Made by a program: the position numbers and the translations under genes | Shown here: positions 26,768-36,225 of the stretch, piece by piece | Numbering within the stretch: the first letter of the stretch is position 1 | Layout of the letters: the number at the start of each line of letters is the position of its first letter | Assembly (NCBI GenBank): GCA_016716405.1 | Contig: JADJWK010000004.1 | Location: 434,001-498,000 of the forward strand | From: Candidatus Melainabacteria bacterium | GTDB lineage: Bacteria > Cyanobacteriota > Vampirovibrionia > Obscuribacterales > Obscuribacteraceae | Length of the DNA: 64,000 bases | Direction: 5' to 3' | The notes under the pieces: generated by a model | Told to the model about the DNA's origin: nothing | What the model saw: the letters and a program-made list of their open reading frames with translations, nothing else | Databases searched by the model: none

Positions 26768-28150
26768 ATGGCTAAGAATGTGGTCGCTATCGTCGGCCGC
26801 CCGAACGTCGGCAAGTCGACATTTTTCAATCGCTGTGTTGGCGCGCGCCATGCCATAGTCGACGACACTCCGGGGGTCACGAGAGACCGAATATATCGAG
26901 AAACAGACTGGGCGGGCCGCGAGTTCGTCCTGGTCGACACTGGCGGGATCATCACCGAGAGCCAGGAGCCCATGGCCGCCCAGGTGGTGGATCAGGTGCA
27001 AATGGCAATCGACGAGGCCGATGTCATTGTTTTCATGGTGGATGGCAAGCAGGGACCGACAGGCGGTGACGAGGACGTCGCCAATCTTCTGCGGCGCAGC
27101 CGCAAGCCGGTTATCGTGGCGGTCAACAAAGTCGACACCCCCCATGAAGAGATAAATGTGCCGGAGTTTTTCTCCCTCGGTCTCGGTCAGCCCTATGGGC
27201 TCTCCGCCATGCGCGGCACCGGCGGCGTCGGCGACCTGCTCGATCTGATCGTGGAGAATTTTCCGCTTAACGAGAGGCAGGACCGAGAAGGCTCCGAATC
27301 TGAATCCGAGTCCGAGTTCGACCCTTCCACAGCACCACTTTCAATAGCGATCGTTGGCAAACCGAATGTCGGCAAGAGCTCGATTCTCAATGTCATACTC
27401 GGCACGGACAGGAGCATAGTCTCTTCCGAGCCCGGCACTACCCGCGATGCTATCGACACGACCATGAAATACCACGGCCGTGAGATCACGCTCATCGATA
27501 CCGCCGGGATCAGGCGCAAGTCGAGAGTCGATTACGGCATCGAGGCATTCTCGGTGGTCCGCTCGCTGAAAGCAATTTCGCGAGCCGATGTGGTTGTTCT
27601 GGTGCTCGACGCCAGGGAGAAGATAACCGACCAGGACAAAAAAATCGCCAACAAGATTGAAGAGGCCGGGCGAGCCGTGGTGGTGGTTATGAACAAGTGG
27701 GATCTTTTCGAGGACCGCTCGTCATCAATAATGAACGAGATGATCGAAGAGGTCCACCGCGAGCTCCGTCATATCGACTATGCGCCGATCCTTTTCACCA
27801 GCGCGACCAGCAAGACGAGAATTCCGAAGATTCTGGAAACGGCTCTCTCAGCCTATGAAGAAACACACAAACGGGTGAGTACCAGCCTGGTCAACCAGAT
27901 CGTAAACGAAAGCGTAGCCCTGACGCCTCCGCCTTCAGGCAAGCGCGGCAAGCGCCTCAAGATCTTCTACTCCACCCAGGTCTCTACCGCTCCTCCGACC
28001 TTCGTTCTTTTCGTCAACGACGAGCGGCTCATGCAGGACAATTACACTGCTTACCTCGAGCGCAAGCTGCGAGAGGCTTTCGGCTTCGCGGGCACGCCGG
28101 TGCGAATCACCGCCCGACCGAAGAAGAAGGGCGACCGCGGCTTCAAATAG
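26768..28150 (+). CDS. der: Ribosome-assembly GTPase Der (EngA)
   Basis: Der has two GTPase domains and aids late assembly of the large ribosomal subunit. Domain 1 has GRPNVGKSTFFN, DTPGVTRD, DTGG and NKVD. Domain 2 (from about residue 195) has GKPNVGKSSILN, EPGTTRDAID, DTAG and NKWD. A KH-like domain closes the protein (KIFYSTQVSTAPPTFVLFVN). Its length of 460 residues is normal. The linker between the G domains contains a Ser-Glu repeat (GSESESESEFD) encoded by a short hexamer repeat. ATG start; TATAGT at 26740-26745 may be a -10 box. plsY follows 9 bases downstream. Confidence 0.96.
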   Translation: MAKNVVAIVGRPNVGKSTFFNRCVGARHAIVDDTPGVTRDRIYRETDWAGREFVLVDTGGIITESQEPMAAQVVDQVQMAIDEADVIVFMVDGKQGPTGGDEDVANLLRRSRKPVIVAVNKVDTPHEEINVPEFFSLGLGQPYGLSAMRGTGGVGDLLDLIVENFPLNERQDREGSESESESEFDPSTAPLSIAIVGKPNVGKSSILNVILGTDRSIVSSEPGTTRDAIDTTMKYHGREITLIDTAGIRRKSRVDYGIEAFSVVRSLKAISRADVVVLVLDAREKITDQDKKIANKIEEAGRAVVVVMNKWDLFEDRSSSIMNEMIEEVHRELRHIDYAPILFTSATSKTRIPKILETALSAYEETHKRVSTSLVNQIVNESVALTPPPSGKRGKRLKIFYSTQVSTAPPTFVLFVNDERLMQDNYTAYLERKLREAFGFAGTPVRITARPKKKGDRGFK

Positions 28151-28159
28151 GAGACGAGT

Positions 28160-28816
28160 GTGGACACGACTGCGATGGCATCGGCTCTGGGCATAATCTT
28201 CGCCGGCTACATCCTCGGCTCGATCCCGACCGGCTACTGGGTAAGCAAAGCCGCCAGGGGAATTGACATCCGCCAGGTCGGGAGCGGCTCCACCGGAGCC
28301 ACCAATGTCCTGCGCGCCGTGGGCAAGAAAGAAGCGCTTCTCGTCCTGGTTGTGGACATCCTGAAAGGCTATCTGCCTGTTCTCGCAGCCTTTCAAATCG
28401 AGCAGCAGAACCAGGCGCCCTGGCATTTTCCGGTACTGTATCTGGTGGCAGTGATCGTGGCCTCCGCCACCATCGTCGGCCACAGCAAATCGGTGTTCTT
28501 GAATTTCACCGGCGGCAAGTCGGCCGCCACCGGGCTGGGAACCCTGCTCGCTCTCGATCCGGCCGCCGCTCTCATGACCCTTGCGACCTGGCTTCTGGTC
28601 CTCTTCGTTTCGAGGATAGTGTCCCTGGCATCGATCGCGGCGGCCCTGGCCTGCCCGCTATCGATGCTGGTGGTGAAAGCACCGCCGGCGATCCTGGCCT
28701 ATTCGATATTAGCTTTCCTTTACGTTACCATCCGGCACAAATCGAATATCCGCAGACTCTTGAAAGGAGAAGAGCCGAAAATCGGAGCGAAGACCAAAGA
28801 GGAGCAAACCGGGTGA
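28160..28816 (+). CDS. plsY: Acyl-phosphate:glycerol-3-phosphate acyltransferase PlsY
   Basis: An inner-membrane enzyme that moves an acyl group from acyl-phosphate to glycerol 3-phosphate, the first step of phospholipid synthesis in the PlsX/PlsY route. It has 218 residues and about five membrane spans. The signature loops are intact: GSIPTGY, GSGSTGATNVLRAVG, and GHSKSVFLNFTGGKSAATGLG. The GTG start at 28160 has AGGAG 6 nt upstream. Its stop overlaps the GTG start of the protease gene. gpsA, which makes its substrate, lies at the far end of the window. Confidence 0.94.
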   Translation: MDTTAMASALGIIFAGYILGSIPTGYWVSKAARGIDIRQVGSGSTGATNVLRAVGKKEALLVLVVDILKGYLPVLAAFQIEQQNQAPWHFPVLYLVAVIVASATIVGHSKSVFLNFTGGKSAATGLGTLLALDPAAALMTLATWLLVLFVSRIVSLASIAAALACPLSMLVVKAPPAILAYSILAFLYVTIRHKSNIRRLLKGEEPKIGAKTKEEQTG

Positions 28817-29997
28817 GAGCATCAGCTAAAGCGAATCTGATCTTGATTCTGATCTTGATTCTGATATTGATATCCGGCCAGAACGCCCGGGCCCAGGCTA
28901 CATCCGCCCAACCGGAATCCAGAGCCCGCGCCGTGGCGGCCGCGGAGTTCATCAAGAACGCACCGGCCACGCCGACCCCGCCCACCCCCTCCGAAGCCGA
29001 GAGCATAGCGGTCTACGAGAAATGCAACCGGGCGGTGGTCAATATCGCTCCGGCATCCACCGCCGAAGAGGTCTCCCTGGACGTGCCGCCGGCAAGCGAG
29101 GAAGGCAACGGCTCGGGAACGATTATCACCAGGGACGGTTATCTGATCACCAACCACCATGTCCTGGGCACCGCCGAAGCCGCCAGGGTCCTGCTTCACG
29201 ATGGCTCCAGCTATATAGCCAGAGTAGTGGGCACCGACCCGAATAACGACATCGCCGTCCTCAAGATGGAAGCTCCGGATAATCGTCATTTCAGCTTCAT
29301 ATCTTTCGGGGACTCCTCCTCCCTGCAGGTCGGCCGCCGGGTCTATGCCATAGGCAATCCCTTCGGTCTCGAGCGCACCATGACCGCCGGCATAGTCTCC
29401 AGTCTCGGTCGAACCCTCACCACCCCCAGCCGTCGTGTGATCAAGGGGGTTATCCAGACCGACGCCGCCATCAATCCTGGCAATTCGGGCGGACCCCTGC
29501 TCGACTCCGCCGGCAAGCTGATTGGAATCAACACCGCCATCCTCTCGCGCCTCGGCCAGCTCGGCCAGTCCTCCGGCGTCGGTCTGGCCATTCCGGCTAA
29601 TAAAATCAAGTCGATCGTTCCGGATCTGATCGATCATCATCGGGTTCTCAGACCCGAAACGGGAATCATGCAACTCTGGCAGGTCCAGCTGCACCCCAAC
29701 GATTTCGGCTTGATGGTCTACCAGATCGAGCCCGGCAGCCCGGCAGCCCGGGCCAATATCATGGTGCCCAGGGTGGAGCCGGCCCTGGTCAAATGGGGTA
29801 ACGCTTATATGCGCGTGGGAGTGAGACAGCCCGGAGACATAATCACCCATGTTGACAACTTCAGGGTACAGACCCCGGACGATTTCTTCTCTTATATTGA
29901 GAAGATGAAACCTAATCAAGTGGTTACACTGACTATTGTCCGGGGTCAGAGTTTCGTAAAAATTCCAGTAAAATTAACAGTCACGGGAAGCAAATAG
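28813..29997 (+). CDS. HtrA/Deg-like serine protease with PDZ domain
   Basis: A 394-residue exported trypsin-fold protease for envelope protein quality control. The signal peptide has a pure Leu-Ile core (residues 9-20). After a Pro/Thr-rich stretch come the catalytic residues: H116 (TNHHVLG), D146 (NNDIAVLK) and S225 (NPGNSGGP). A C-terminal PDZ-like domain (about 290-390, YQIEPGSPAARANI, GDIITHVDNFRVQTPDDF) follows. The GTG start overlaps the plsY stop (GTGA), which implies coupled translation. The response-regulator gene begins one base after its stop. Confidence 0.92.
   Translation: MRASAKANLILILILILILISGQNARAQATSAQPESRARAVAAAEFIKNAPATPTPPTPSEAESIAVYEKCNRAVVNIAPASTAEEVSLDVPPASEEGNGSGTIITRDGYLITNHHVLGTAEAARVLLHDGSSYIARVVGTDPNNDIAVLKMEAPDNRHFSFISFGDSSSLQVGRRVYAIGNPFGLERTMTAGIVSSLGRTLTTPSRRVIKGVIQTDAAINPGNSGGPLLDSAGKLIGINTAILSRLGQLGQSSGVGLAIPANKIKSIVPDLIDHHRVLRPETGIMQLWQVQLHPNDFGLMVYQIEPGSPAARANIMVPRVEPALVKWGNAYMRVGVRQPGDIITHVDNFRVQTPDDFFSYIEKMKPNQVVTLTIVRGQSFVKIPVKLTVTGSK
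28837..28872 (+). repeat. 12-bp tandem repeat (x3) encoding a Leu-Ile signal-peptide core
   Basis: CTGATCTTGATT occurs twice exactly and a third time with two changes (CTGATATTGATA). Each unit encodes Leu-Ile-Leu-Ile. The array forms the hydrophobic core of the HtrA-like signal peptide. Copy changes would keep the frame. Confidence 0.9.
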
Positions 29998-29998
29998 T

Positions 29999-30739
29999 AT
30001 GGAAGGAAGGAGCACGACGTCATTGGCTAAGATCCTCGTTATTGACGATGACCAGGCGATTGCCGAGCTCGTCAAGATCAACCTTGAGCTCCTTGGCCAT
30101 ATGGTTGAAACAGCCAGTGACGGCATCAAGGGACTGGCTCTGGCCCAGCAGACCGGCCCGGACCTCATCGTCCTCGATGTGATGATGCCCGATCTCGATG
30201 GCTTCACGGTTTGCCAGCGCTTGAGACAGAATCCCGCCACCCATCCCATCCCGATCCTCATGCTCACCGCGCTGGGCATGACCAAGGACAAGGTCACCGG
30301 TTTCGATTCCGGAGCCGACGACTATCTGGTCAAACCCTTCGAGATTCCCGAACTGCAAGTCCGGGTGCGGGCGCTCCTGCGCCGGGCCGGGTCGGTGCCG
30401 CATTCGGCGACCCTGCCCGAGATTCTCACCGCAGGTGAGATCACCTTAATCCCGGAGAATCTCCAGGCCAAAGTCACTGACCGGATCGTGAAGCTGACGC
30501 CCACCGAATTCGAGATCCTCCACTGCCTGATGCAGCACCATGGTCAAACCGTCAGCACCGGCAAGCTCCTGGAGGAAGTCTGGGGCTATTCGCCGGACGA
30601 CGACGTGGACACAATCCGGGTGCATATCCGCCATCTGCGCACCAGGCTCGAGACCGCCGAGCGCAAGTATATTAAAACCGTCTATGGTGGCGGCTATCAG
30701 CTCATACCCGAAGGTTTCGCCAAAGCCGGGAAAGCCTGA
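29999..30739 (+). CDS. OmpR/PhoB-family response regulator
   Basis: A 246-residue regulator. The receiver domain has DDD near residue 17, phospho-acceptor D60 (LIVLDVMMPDLDG) and VKPF. The C-terminal winged helix (about 150-240: LTPTEFEILHCLMQHHGQTVST, LLEEVWGY, VDTIRVHIRHLRTRLE, YIKTVYGGGYQL) is OmpR/PhoB type. No kinase gene is adjacent, so it is an orphan here. The ATG at 29999 lies one base after the protease stop. A TTG at 30023, with GGAAGGAG upstream, would also give a complete receiver domain. Co-transcription with the protease suggests an envelope-stress link, which is an inference. Confidence 0.93.
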   Translation: MEGRSTTSLAKILVIDDDQAIAELVKINLELLGHMVETASDGIKGLALAQQTGPDLIVLDVMMPDLDGFTVCQRLRQNPATHPIPILMLTALGMTKDKVTGFDSGADDYLVKPFEIPELQVRVRALLRRAGSVPHSATLPEILTAGEITLIPENLQAKVTDRIVKLTPTEFEILHCLMQHHGQTVSTGKLLEEVWGYSPDDDVDTIRVHIRHLRTRLETAERKYIKTVYGGGYQLIPEGFAKAGKA

Positions 30740-31029
30740 CAGGGACCCGAGAAAAGAATCTCCGCCAGCCCCTTAGAGAGAATTTATCGAACCGAAAAAT
30801 ATAGGCGGGCTGAATATTTCGGTCGCCGCCCCTGCCGAGGGACCCCACCCCCCCACAGGCTGGCTGTCTCCGACAAAATCCAGGGAAGTCCGGACGGTTC
30901 GCTATAAACGTTTTAGGTTAAGAGAAACCACTGTCCGTAGACATACTTGAAATCTAGCATTTATCATGTGTTGTCGCCTGTTGTCATCGTCGACAATCGG
31001 GCTGATACCAGTTTATCAGGAGAAGCATC
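30740..31029. other. 290-base gap with hairpin, leader of the MBOAT operon
   Basis: ACCGAAA (30791-30797) pairs with TTTCGGT (30817-30823), and two further C-G pairs extend the stem past a bulged A. No T-tract follows. A run of eight C lies near 30848. TAGACA (30938-30943) and TTATCA (30961-30966), 17 bases apart, are a weak promoter candidate for the downstream acylation genes. No gene is seen. Confidence 0.35.
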
Positions 31030-32481
31030 TTGCTATTCAACAGCCTTCAGTACCTGATCTTCCTGCCTACGGTGTTCGTGCTCTACTGGGTGACACCGCA
31101 CAAGCTCAGGGTACCGCTCCTGCTTCTGGCGAGCTATGTCTTCTACATGTCCTGGAAACCGGTCTATGGGCTTCTCATCCTCGGGCTCACCCTGGGCAAC
31201 TTTCTCCTGGTGCCTATGATCGCCCGCTCGGTGGAGCGCAAGAAGCTCTGGCTCGGTCTGGTGATTGCCGCTAACCTGATCACTCTGGGCATCTTCAAAT
31301 ACGCTTATTTCGGCATGGGCATGATCCACGACGGTCTGGGCATGGCCGGCATCGACTGGAGCCAGCCCCACATCCATATAATCCTGCCCCTGGGAATCTC
31401 CTTTTTCGTCTTCGAGTTCATCCACTATGCCATGGAAGTCTACCGGGGCAAGCCTCTTGTCAAAGACTTCAGCAAGTTCGCCCTCTTCGCTTCTTTCTTC
31501 CCCACCCAGATAGCCGGCCCCATCAAGCGCTATCAGGACTTCATCCCGCAGCTCGATATCAAGGCCAAGTTCAAATGGGATTATCTCGATGAAGGCATGC
31601 AGCTCATCCTCATGGGACTGGCCAAGAAAGTGCTCCTGGCCGACAATCTCGCCCTGGTGGTGCAAGCCGGTTACGCCCATCCCGAGAACTTCACTTCTCT
31701 CGATCTCTGGCTGTGCACCTATGCTTTCGCATTCCAGATCTTCTTCGACTTCGCCGGCTACACCGATATAGCCCGGGGCTCGGCAATGCTCTTCGGATAC
31801 AAGGTGCCGATCAACTTCAACCTTCCTTATATAGCGTCGAACGTCGCCGACTTCTGGCACCGCTGGCACATCAGCCTCTCCACCTGGTTGCGCGATTATC
31901 TCTTCATTCCTCTGGGAGGCTCCCGTGGCGGCACCCTGCTGACCTACCGGAACCTCTTCATCACCATGGCTCTGGGTGGTCTCTGGCACGGAGCCGCCAT
32001 GCACTTCCTGCTCTGGGGCGTCTACCAGGGTCTGATTCTCATAGCCCACAAAGAGTACCGGCGCTTGCTCGACTTCCTGAAAGTCTCCGAGAAGCTCGAC
32101 AAGAGCAAGGTCTACCACTGGCTTTCGGTGGCTGCCACTTTCCACCTGGTCTGTATCGGCTGGGTCTTCTTCCGCGCCGATACCGGAGCCATCGCCTGGC
32201 AGATCCTGGCGAAGATGGCCATGGCCCCGGTGGATCTGTTCAGTATGAGCCTCAGCCAGCTCGAGGTTCTGAAGATCCGAGATCCGATCATCTTCCCATC
32301 CCTTCTCATTCTCTTGCCCCTCCTGATGCTCTCGCACCTGGTGGTCAACTGGCTGAACGACAAGAGCTTCTACCAGAAGCCGCCGTGGGCGGTGCAGGTC
32401 GGGGTCATGGTGGTGCTCATGTGCGTGCTCACCATCTTCTCGCCTGACAGCTCACCCAGGTTCATCTACTTCCAGTTCTAA
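31030..32481 (+). CDS. MBOAT-family membrane O-acyltransferase (AlgI/DltB-like)
   Basis: A 483-residue polytopic enzyme that probably passes acyl groups across the inner membrane to an envelope polymer. It has about ten spans. The family blocks are clear: FNSLQYLIFLPTVFVLYW at the start, FDFAGYTDIARGSAMLFG, NFWHRWHIS-type (DFWHRWHISLSTWLRDYLFIPLGGSRGG), and the catalytic His in GLWHGAAMHFLLWG. AlgI and DltB share this layout. The start is TTG at 31030, with AGGAG 8 nt upstream. It heads a five-gene run with overlapping or near-touching starts. The donor and acceptor are unknown. Confidence 0.93.
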   Translation: MLFNSLQYLIFLPTVFVLYWVTPHKLRVPLLLLASYVFYMSWKPVYGLLILGLTLGNFLLVPMIARSVERKKLWLGLVIAANLITLGIFKYAYFGMGMIHDGLGMAGIDWSQPHIHIILPLGISFFVFEFIHYAMEVYRGKPLVKDFSKFALFASFFPTQIAGPIKRYQDFIPQLDIKAKFKWDYLDEGMQLILMGLAKKVLLADNLALVVQAGYAHPENFTSLDLWLCTYAFAFQIFFDFAGYTDIARGSAMLFGYKVPINFNLPYIASNVADFWHRWHISLSTWLRDYLFIPLGGSRGGTLLTYRNLFITMALGGLWHGAAMHFLLWGVYQGLILIAHKEYRRLLDFLKVSEKLDKSKVYHWLSVAATFHLVCIGWVFFRADTGAIAWQILAKMAMAPVDLFSMSLSQLEVLKIRDPIIFPSLLILLPLLMLSHLVVNWLNDKSFYQKPPWAVQVGVMVVLMCVLTIFSPDSSPRFIYFQF

Positions 32482-33704
32482 TGACTGAAACCAACCACAG
32501 ATCGCAGGCGAAGCACATAGTGGCTAGCAGAACAATCGTAGCCATTGCTGTCTTCGCCAGCCTTTCTGTCGGTATGGGCGCCCTCTCTCTGGGCCGGCTG
32601 GCCCCCACCGACGTTCCCTATCCGACCTGGACATCCTGGGCAATCAAAGGATTCGAGAGCGAAAGCACCCTGCGCCCGGACATCGTTTTTCTCGGCTCCT
32701 CGCTTCTGGTCAACCCGATTGGCAATGTCGACGCCGATGAGCGCGGCGAAAACGTCGATGCCACCAGCCACCGGCGCAGCCTCTTTTTCGAGAAGCGATT
32801 CCGAGAGTTTACCGGCAAGAGCGTCTCCACCTACAATTTCGCCCTGCCTGGCGCCATGCCGTCCGACGCCTATCTGATCACCAGATTCCTCTTGAAAGAG
32901 CCCAAAGCCCCCCGGGTAATCGTTTACGGAGTCGCGCCCCGGGACCTCCTGGAGAACACCCTGCCTTCTCCCGCCGCCACGGATCCTTTCCGCTATCTCT
33001 CGAGACTGGGCGATTACTCCGGCGCCATCGACCGGATCGCTCCGGATTTCTTCACCAGGCTGGACTTCGAGATCGGGCGAGCGCTCTATACATACGGGAT
33101 CAGGGAAGACTTGAAAACAGCCTCGGCAAGACTCTCTCGCGATCTCGTGGACACCGTCCTGCCGGTCAATCCGGAGCAGGAGTACAGCATCCACAAACGC
33201 ATGCAGATCCTCCCGGAGTATCATCCTTACGAGATCCAGGCCAACGAGGCTTTTTTCCGGCCATCCGCCGGCACACCGGAAGCGTTCCGCGACAATAGCC
33301 AGGAGTACCGGGATCGCTACCGGAGGCTCAAGCTGGACGTCTACAGGAGCCAGCTGGCCTTTCTCAAAGATACGTTCATCATGGCACGAAAACGCCGGAT
33401 CGAATGCGTCCTGGTCTCCATGCCGATCACCAGAGGCAACCGGGCGCTTCTCAGCCCGGAGTCGCTGAAAGCCTACCGGGACGGGATCGAGACGGTCTGC
33501 GCCGAGACCGGGGCAAGCCTGGTCGATATGGATCGAGACGAGGTCTTCAGCCAGGATGATTTCGCCGACGGGGTCCACCTGCGCTCTACCGGGGGCAAGA
33601 AATTTCTCGATCTCCTGGCCCGGAACCTGGCAGCCAACCAGACCGTGGTCGCGGCGATTCCTAGAAAGCCGGCTGTGGCTGAGCTAGAGGAGTCGCGCTT
33701 ATGA
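32481..33704 (+). CDS. SGNH/DltD-like acyltransfer partner protein (copy 1 of 3)
   Basis: A 407-residue protein with an N-terminal membrane anchor and a large extracytoplasmic domain. Block I reads FLGSSLLV (Ser near residue 74), and the C-terminal block reads D-G-V-H (D363, H366), followed by STGGKKF. A G-x-S nucleophile with a distant DxxH is the SGNH-hydrolase arrangement also used by DltD and AlgJ/AlgX partners of MBOAT proteins. Internal blocks (LPGAMPSDAYLI, VIVYGVAPRDL) recur in both following genes. Its ATG overlaps the last base of the MBOAT stop. It probably carries out the final acyl transfer outside the membrane. Confidence 0.8.
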   Translation: MTETNHRSQAKHIVASRTIVAIAVFASLSVGMGALSLGRLAPTDVPYPTWTSWAIKGFESESTLRPDIVFLGSSLLVNPIGNVDADERGENVDATSHRRSLFFEKRFREFTGKSVSTYNFALPGAMPSDAYLITRFLLKEPKAPRVIVYGVAPRDLLENTLPSPAATDPFRYLSRLGDYSGAIDRIAPDFFTRLDFEIGRALYTYGIREDLKTASARLSRDLVDTVLPVNPEQEYSIHKRMQILPEYHPYEIQANEAFFRPSAGTPEAFRDNSQEYRDRYRRLKLDVYRSQLAFLKDTFIMARKRRIECVLVSMPITRGNRALLSPESLKAYRDGIETVCAETGASLVDMDRDEVFSQDDFADGVHLRSTGGKKFLDLLARNLAANQTVVAAIPRKPAVAELEESRL

Positions 33705-34921
33705 AAAGCCCGAGTCCTTTCCTGGCAGCGCTGATCTGCTTTTTCGCTCTCAACGGCATCCTCGCTGCCGGCTCCTTCATTCACCTGGACAGGTACGACT
33801 TCCCATACCAGGGCTGGGCCTGGTGGCTGATGCAAGATCTCAAGAAAGACCAGGAAGCCCACAATGTCGCTTTCCTCGGCTCATCCCTAACCGTCAGCGC
33901 CCTGAACAGCGCCGACGCCACCAGATACGGTGAGACACTCGACCTCGTCGAGTACCACCGCGTTCGCTATCTCGACGAAAAGCTCGAGCAATCTTTCGGC
34001 GGTAGATTCTCCACTTTCAACCTGTCCGGTCCCGGACAGATGCCCTCCGACGCTTACCTGACCATCAAGGCCTGCGTGGAGGGCGGCCACAAGCCCGATG
34101 TGATCATCTACGGAATCGCGCCCCGGGACTTCATCGACAGCGAGCTGGCCAGCCCGGCCGACACCGAGCCCTTTCGCTTCCTGAGCCGTCTGGTTGATAT
34201 AGACGACCAGGCCGACAGGCTATACAGGAGCCCGCTCAGCCGCATCAACAGGGCTCTGGAGCGAAACATCTATCTCTACCGCAATGCCGTGGACATGCAA
34301 ATGCTCGCCGGCAACACCTGGACCAGCGCCGTCACCGGGCTCCTGCCCGAGCCGCCCGGTGCCAGGCCCTTCACTTACTGGGACCGCAAAAAGCTGCTTC
34401 CGGATTACAAGAAAGGCGAATTCCACCAGAAAGCGAGTCTCTGCGTTCCCCAGGATCTCTCCAAGCCCAACGAGTACCTGGACAACTCCAGAGAATATGT
34501 CGAGCGTTATCGCAGACCGGATCCGGTGGCATTCGACACCCAGATGCATTTCCTCGATGAGCTCGCCGCCTACACCCGCGCCAACGGTATCGCCCTGGTG
34601 GTGGTCAATATGCCGATCACGAAAGACAATCTCGCCCTTCTCAAAGACCAGCACTACCGGAAATACCAGGCCGCCCTCTCGGCATTCGCGGCATCCTCGG
34701 GCGCGACCTTTTTCGATCTCAACGATCAAGACAAGTTCTACAAGGAAGAGCATTTCCATGACGGCGTCCACATGAACGCCCGGGGCGGTATCAAGTTCGT
34801 CGACGAGCTGGTGGCGCTCCTTGCCGAAAGGCAGGAGACCAGAGGCAGACTGGAAGAATCCGGGGAAAGCTTGATGAAGAAAGCGATTGCCCAGAAGAGA
34901 AGCAAACCCGGAGCGATGTGA
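33701..34921 (+). CDS. SGNH/DltD-like acyltransfer partner protein (copy 2 of 3)
   Basis: A 406-residue paralogue of the preceding protein, with the same plan: a membrane anchor (residues about 7-25), FLGSSLTV with Ser near 62, SGPGQMPSDAYL, IIYGIAPRDF, VVVNMPITKDN, and the C-terminal D-G-V-H (about 354-357) followed by ARGGIKF. All putative catalytic residues are kept. The ATG at 33701 overlaps the previous stop by four bases (ATGA). Three such genes in a row suggest distinct acceptors, acyl groups, or a hetero-oligomer. Confidence 0.8.
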   Translation: MKSPSPFLAALICFFALNGILAAGSFIHLDRYDFPYQGWAWWLMQDLKKDQEAHNVAFLGSSLTVSALNSADATRYGETLDLVEYHRVRYLDEKLEQSFGGRFSTFNLSGPGQMPSDAYLTIKACVEGGHKPDVIIYGIAPRDFIDSELASPADTEPFRFLSRLVDIDDQADRLYRSPLSRINRALERNIYLYRNAVDMQMLAGNTWTSAVTGLLPEPPGARPFTYWDRKKLLPDYKKGEFHQKASLCVPQDLSKPNEYLDNSREYVERYRRPDPVAFDTQMHFLDELAAYTRANGIALVVVNMPITKDNLALLKDQHYRKYQAALSAFAASSGATFFDLNDQDKFYKEEHFHDGVHMNARGGIKFVDELVALLAERQETRGRLEESGESLMKKAIAQKRSKPGAM

Positions 34922-36216
34922 GCACCATGAAAGTGACGGACAGCAGAAAGAAAATGATCGGCAGCCGCACCCTGGCGGCCCTGCTGCTTTTCGTCATTGT
35001 CAACCTGATCGTGGTCGGCATGCTGCCCCGGACCGCCAGGCAATTGACCGCCGCCGAGCTCAAGGCCAGCCCCAACGAGAAACGCCAGGAAGGCCACTGG
35101 ATCTGGTGGGTGGCGCGCAACTACCTGGTCGATCATCCCGACGCCGATATAGCCATTCTGGGAAGCTCCCAGATGTCCGCCGCCCTTTATTCGGCTGAGC
35201 CGCTCTATCTCAAGAAAGCGGTGGACTGTGTCACCGACAAGGAAAGCGAGCTTCTCTCGGACCGCCTCTCGGAGAGGCTCGGGGTCAAACCGTCTACCTA
35301 TATTTTCGCCATGGGCGGTGCCATGGCATCCGATCACTATATGCTCGCCAGGGCACTGTTCACCAGAGAGCACAAGCCGAAACTGGTGATCGTCGGGGTC
35401 AATCCCCGGGACTTCATAGACAATATGGTGCCTTCGATCAATGCCACCGAGCCTTTCAATTTCCTCCTTCCCTATGTCGACCTCGACGATATGAGTCGCT
35501 ACGCATTTCCGGACGCCATCGCCTGGCTGGACTGGAAGCTCAACGAGACCCTGCCCGTAGCCCTGGCGGGCAAGACCTTCAAAGAGACCCTGCCTGCCCT
35601 CACCGAGGGCGCCGCCGACCTGGTGGCAACCAATATTCTGAAGACCGACACCAGAGCCGCCGGCAAACAAGCGGAGACAGCAGTGGCTGCGAGCGGCCGG
35701 GTGGACGTGCTCAACGCGATCTACGGCAAAGAGTCCGAGGTGAAGCCAGGAGTCTGGGTAATCCCGCCCGAGTCCCTCAAATCTTTCGTCAACAATCAGC
35801 ACGAGTACGAGAAGCGCTACAAGAATCCGGCTCCGGCGATTTATCAAAACCAGAAAGCCTTCTTCAAAGCTTTCCTTTCATACTGCAAGAAGGAGAGTAT
35901 CGAGGTAATGGTGGTCGGTATGCCCAGCCTCTGGCCTAACCGGGCTCTCCTGCCCGACTCTTTCTGGACCGAGTTCAAATCGTCCCTCCAGGCGATGTGC
36001 ACCGATACCGGTGCCACCTGGGTCGACCTCTTCGGAGACGACCGCTTCAACAACCGGGACTACCTCGACACGGTACATATGAACATGAAAGGCGGCGAGA
36101 AGCTCGTCTCGGTGCTGGTCGACCATATCGCCGGCAGCCCCGCTCTTGCCGACGCGCTCACCCGGCCGTCCGATATAGCCGGCAAGTCTCCCGGCCGGGC
36201 CGGGTCCTGGCAATAA
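34918..36216 (+). CDS. SGNH/DltD-like acyltransfer partner protein (copy 3 of 3)
   Basis: A 432-residue, more diverged paralogue. It has an N-terminal span (LAALLLFVIVNLIVVGML), ILGSSQMSAAL with Ser near 84, GGAMASDHYML, VIVGVNPRDF and VVGMPSLWPN. The C-terminal D-T-V-H takes the place of D-G-V-H, so the Asp and His of the dyad are kept. An insertion of about 20 residues in the middle accounts for its greater length. The GTG start overlaps the previous stop (GTGA); ATG 34927 is an alternative. Confidence 0.78.
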   Translation: MSTMKVTDSRKKMIGSRTLAALLLFVIVNLIVVGMLPRTARQLTAAELKASPNEKRQEGHWIWWVARNYLVDHPDADIAILGSSQMSAALYSAEPLYLKKAVDCVTDKESELLSDRLSERLGVKPSTYIFAMGGAMASDHYMLARALFTREHKPKLVIVGVNPRDFIDNMVPSINATEPFNFLLPYVDLDDMSRYAFPDAIAWLDWKLNETLPVALAGKTFKETLPALTEGAADLVATNILKTDTRAAGKQAETAVAASGRVDVLNAIYGKESEVKPGVWVIPPESLKSFVNNQHEYEKRYKNPAPAIYQNQKAFFKAFLSYCKKESIEVMVVGMPSLWPNRALLPDSFWTEFKSSLQAMCTDTGATWVDLFGDDRFNNRDYLDTVHMNMKGGEKLVSVLVDHIAGSPALADALTRPSDIAGKSPGRAGSWQ

Positions 36217-36225
36217 GAGGTGGCG

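Noticed and set aside
30791..30823. Hairpin after the OmpR-type regulator as an intrinsic terminator
   Set aside because: No T-tract follows and the stem is bulged; it is kept only as a structural note in the gap entry.
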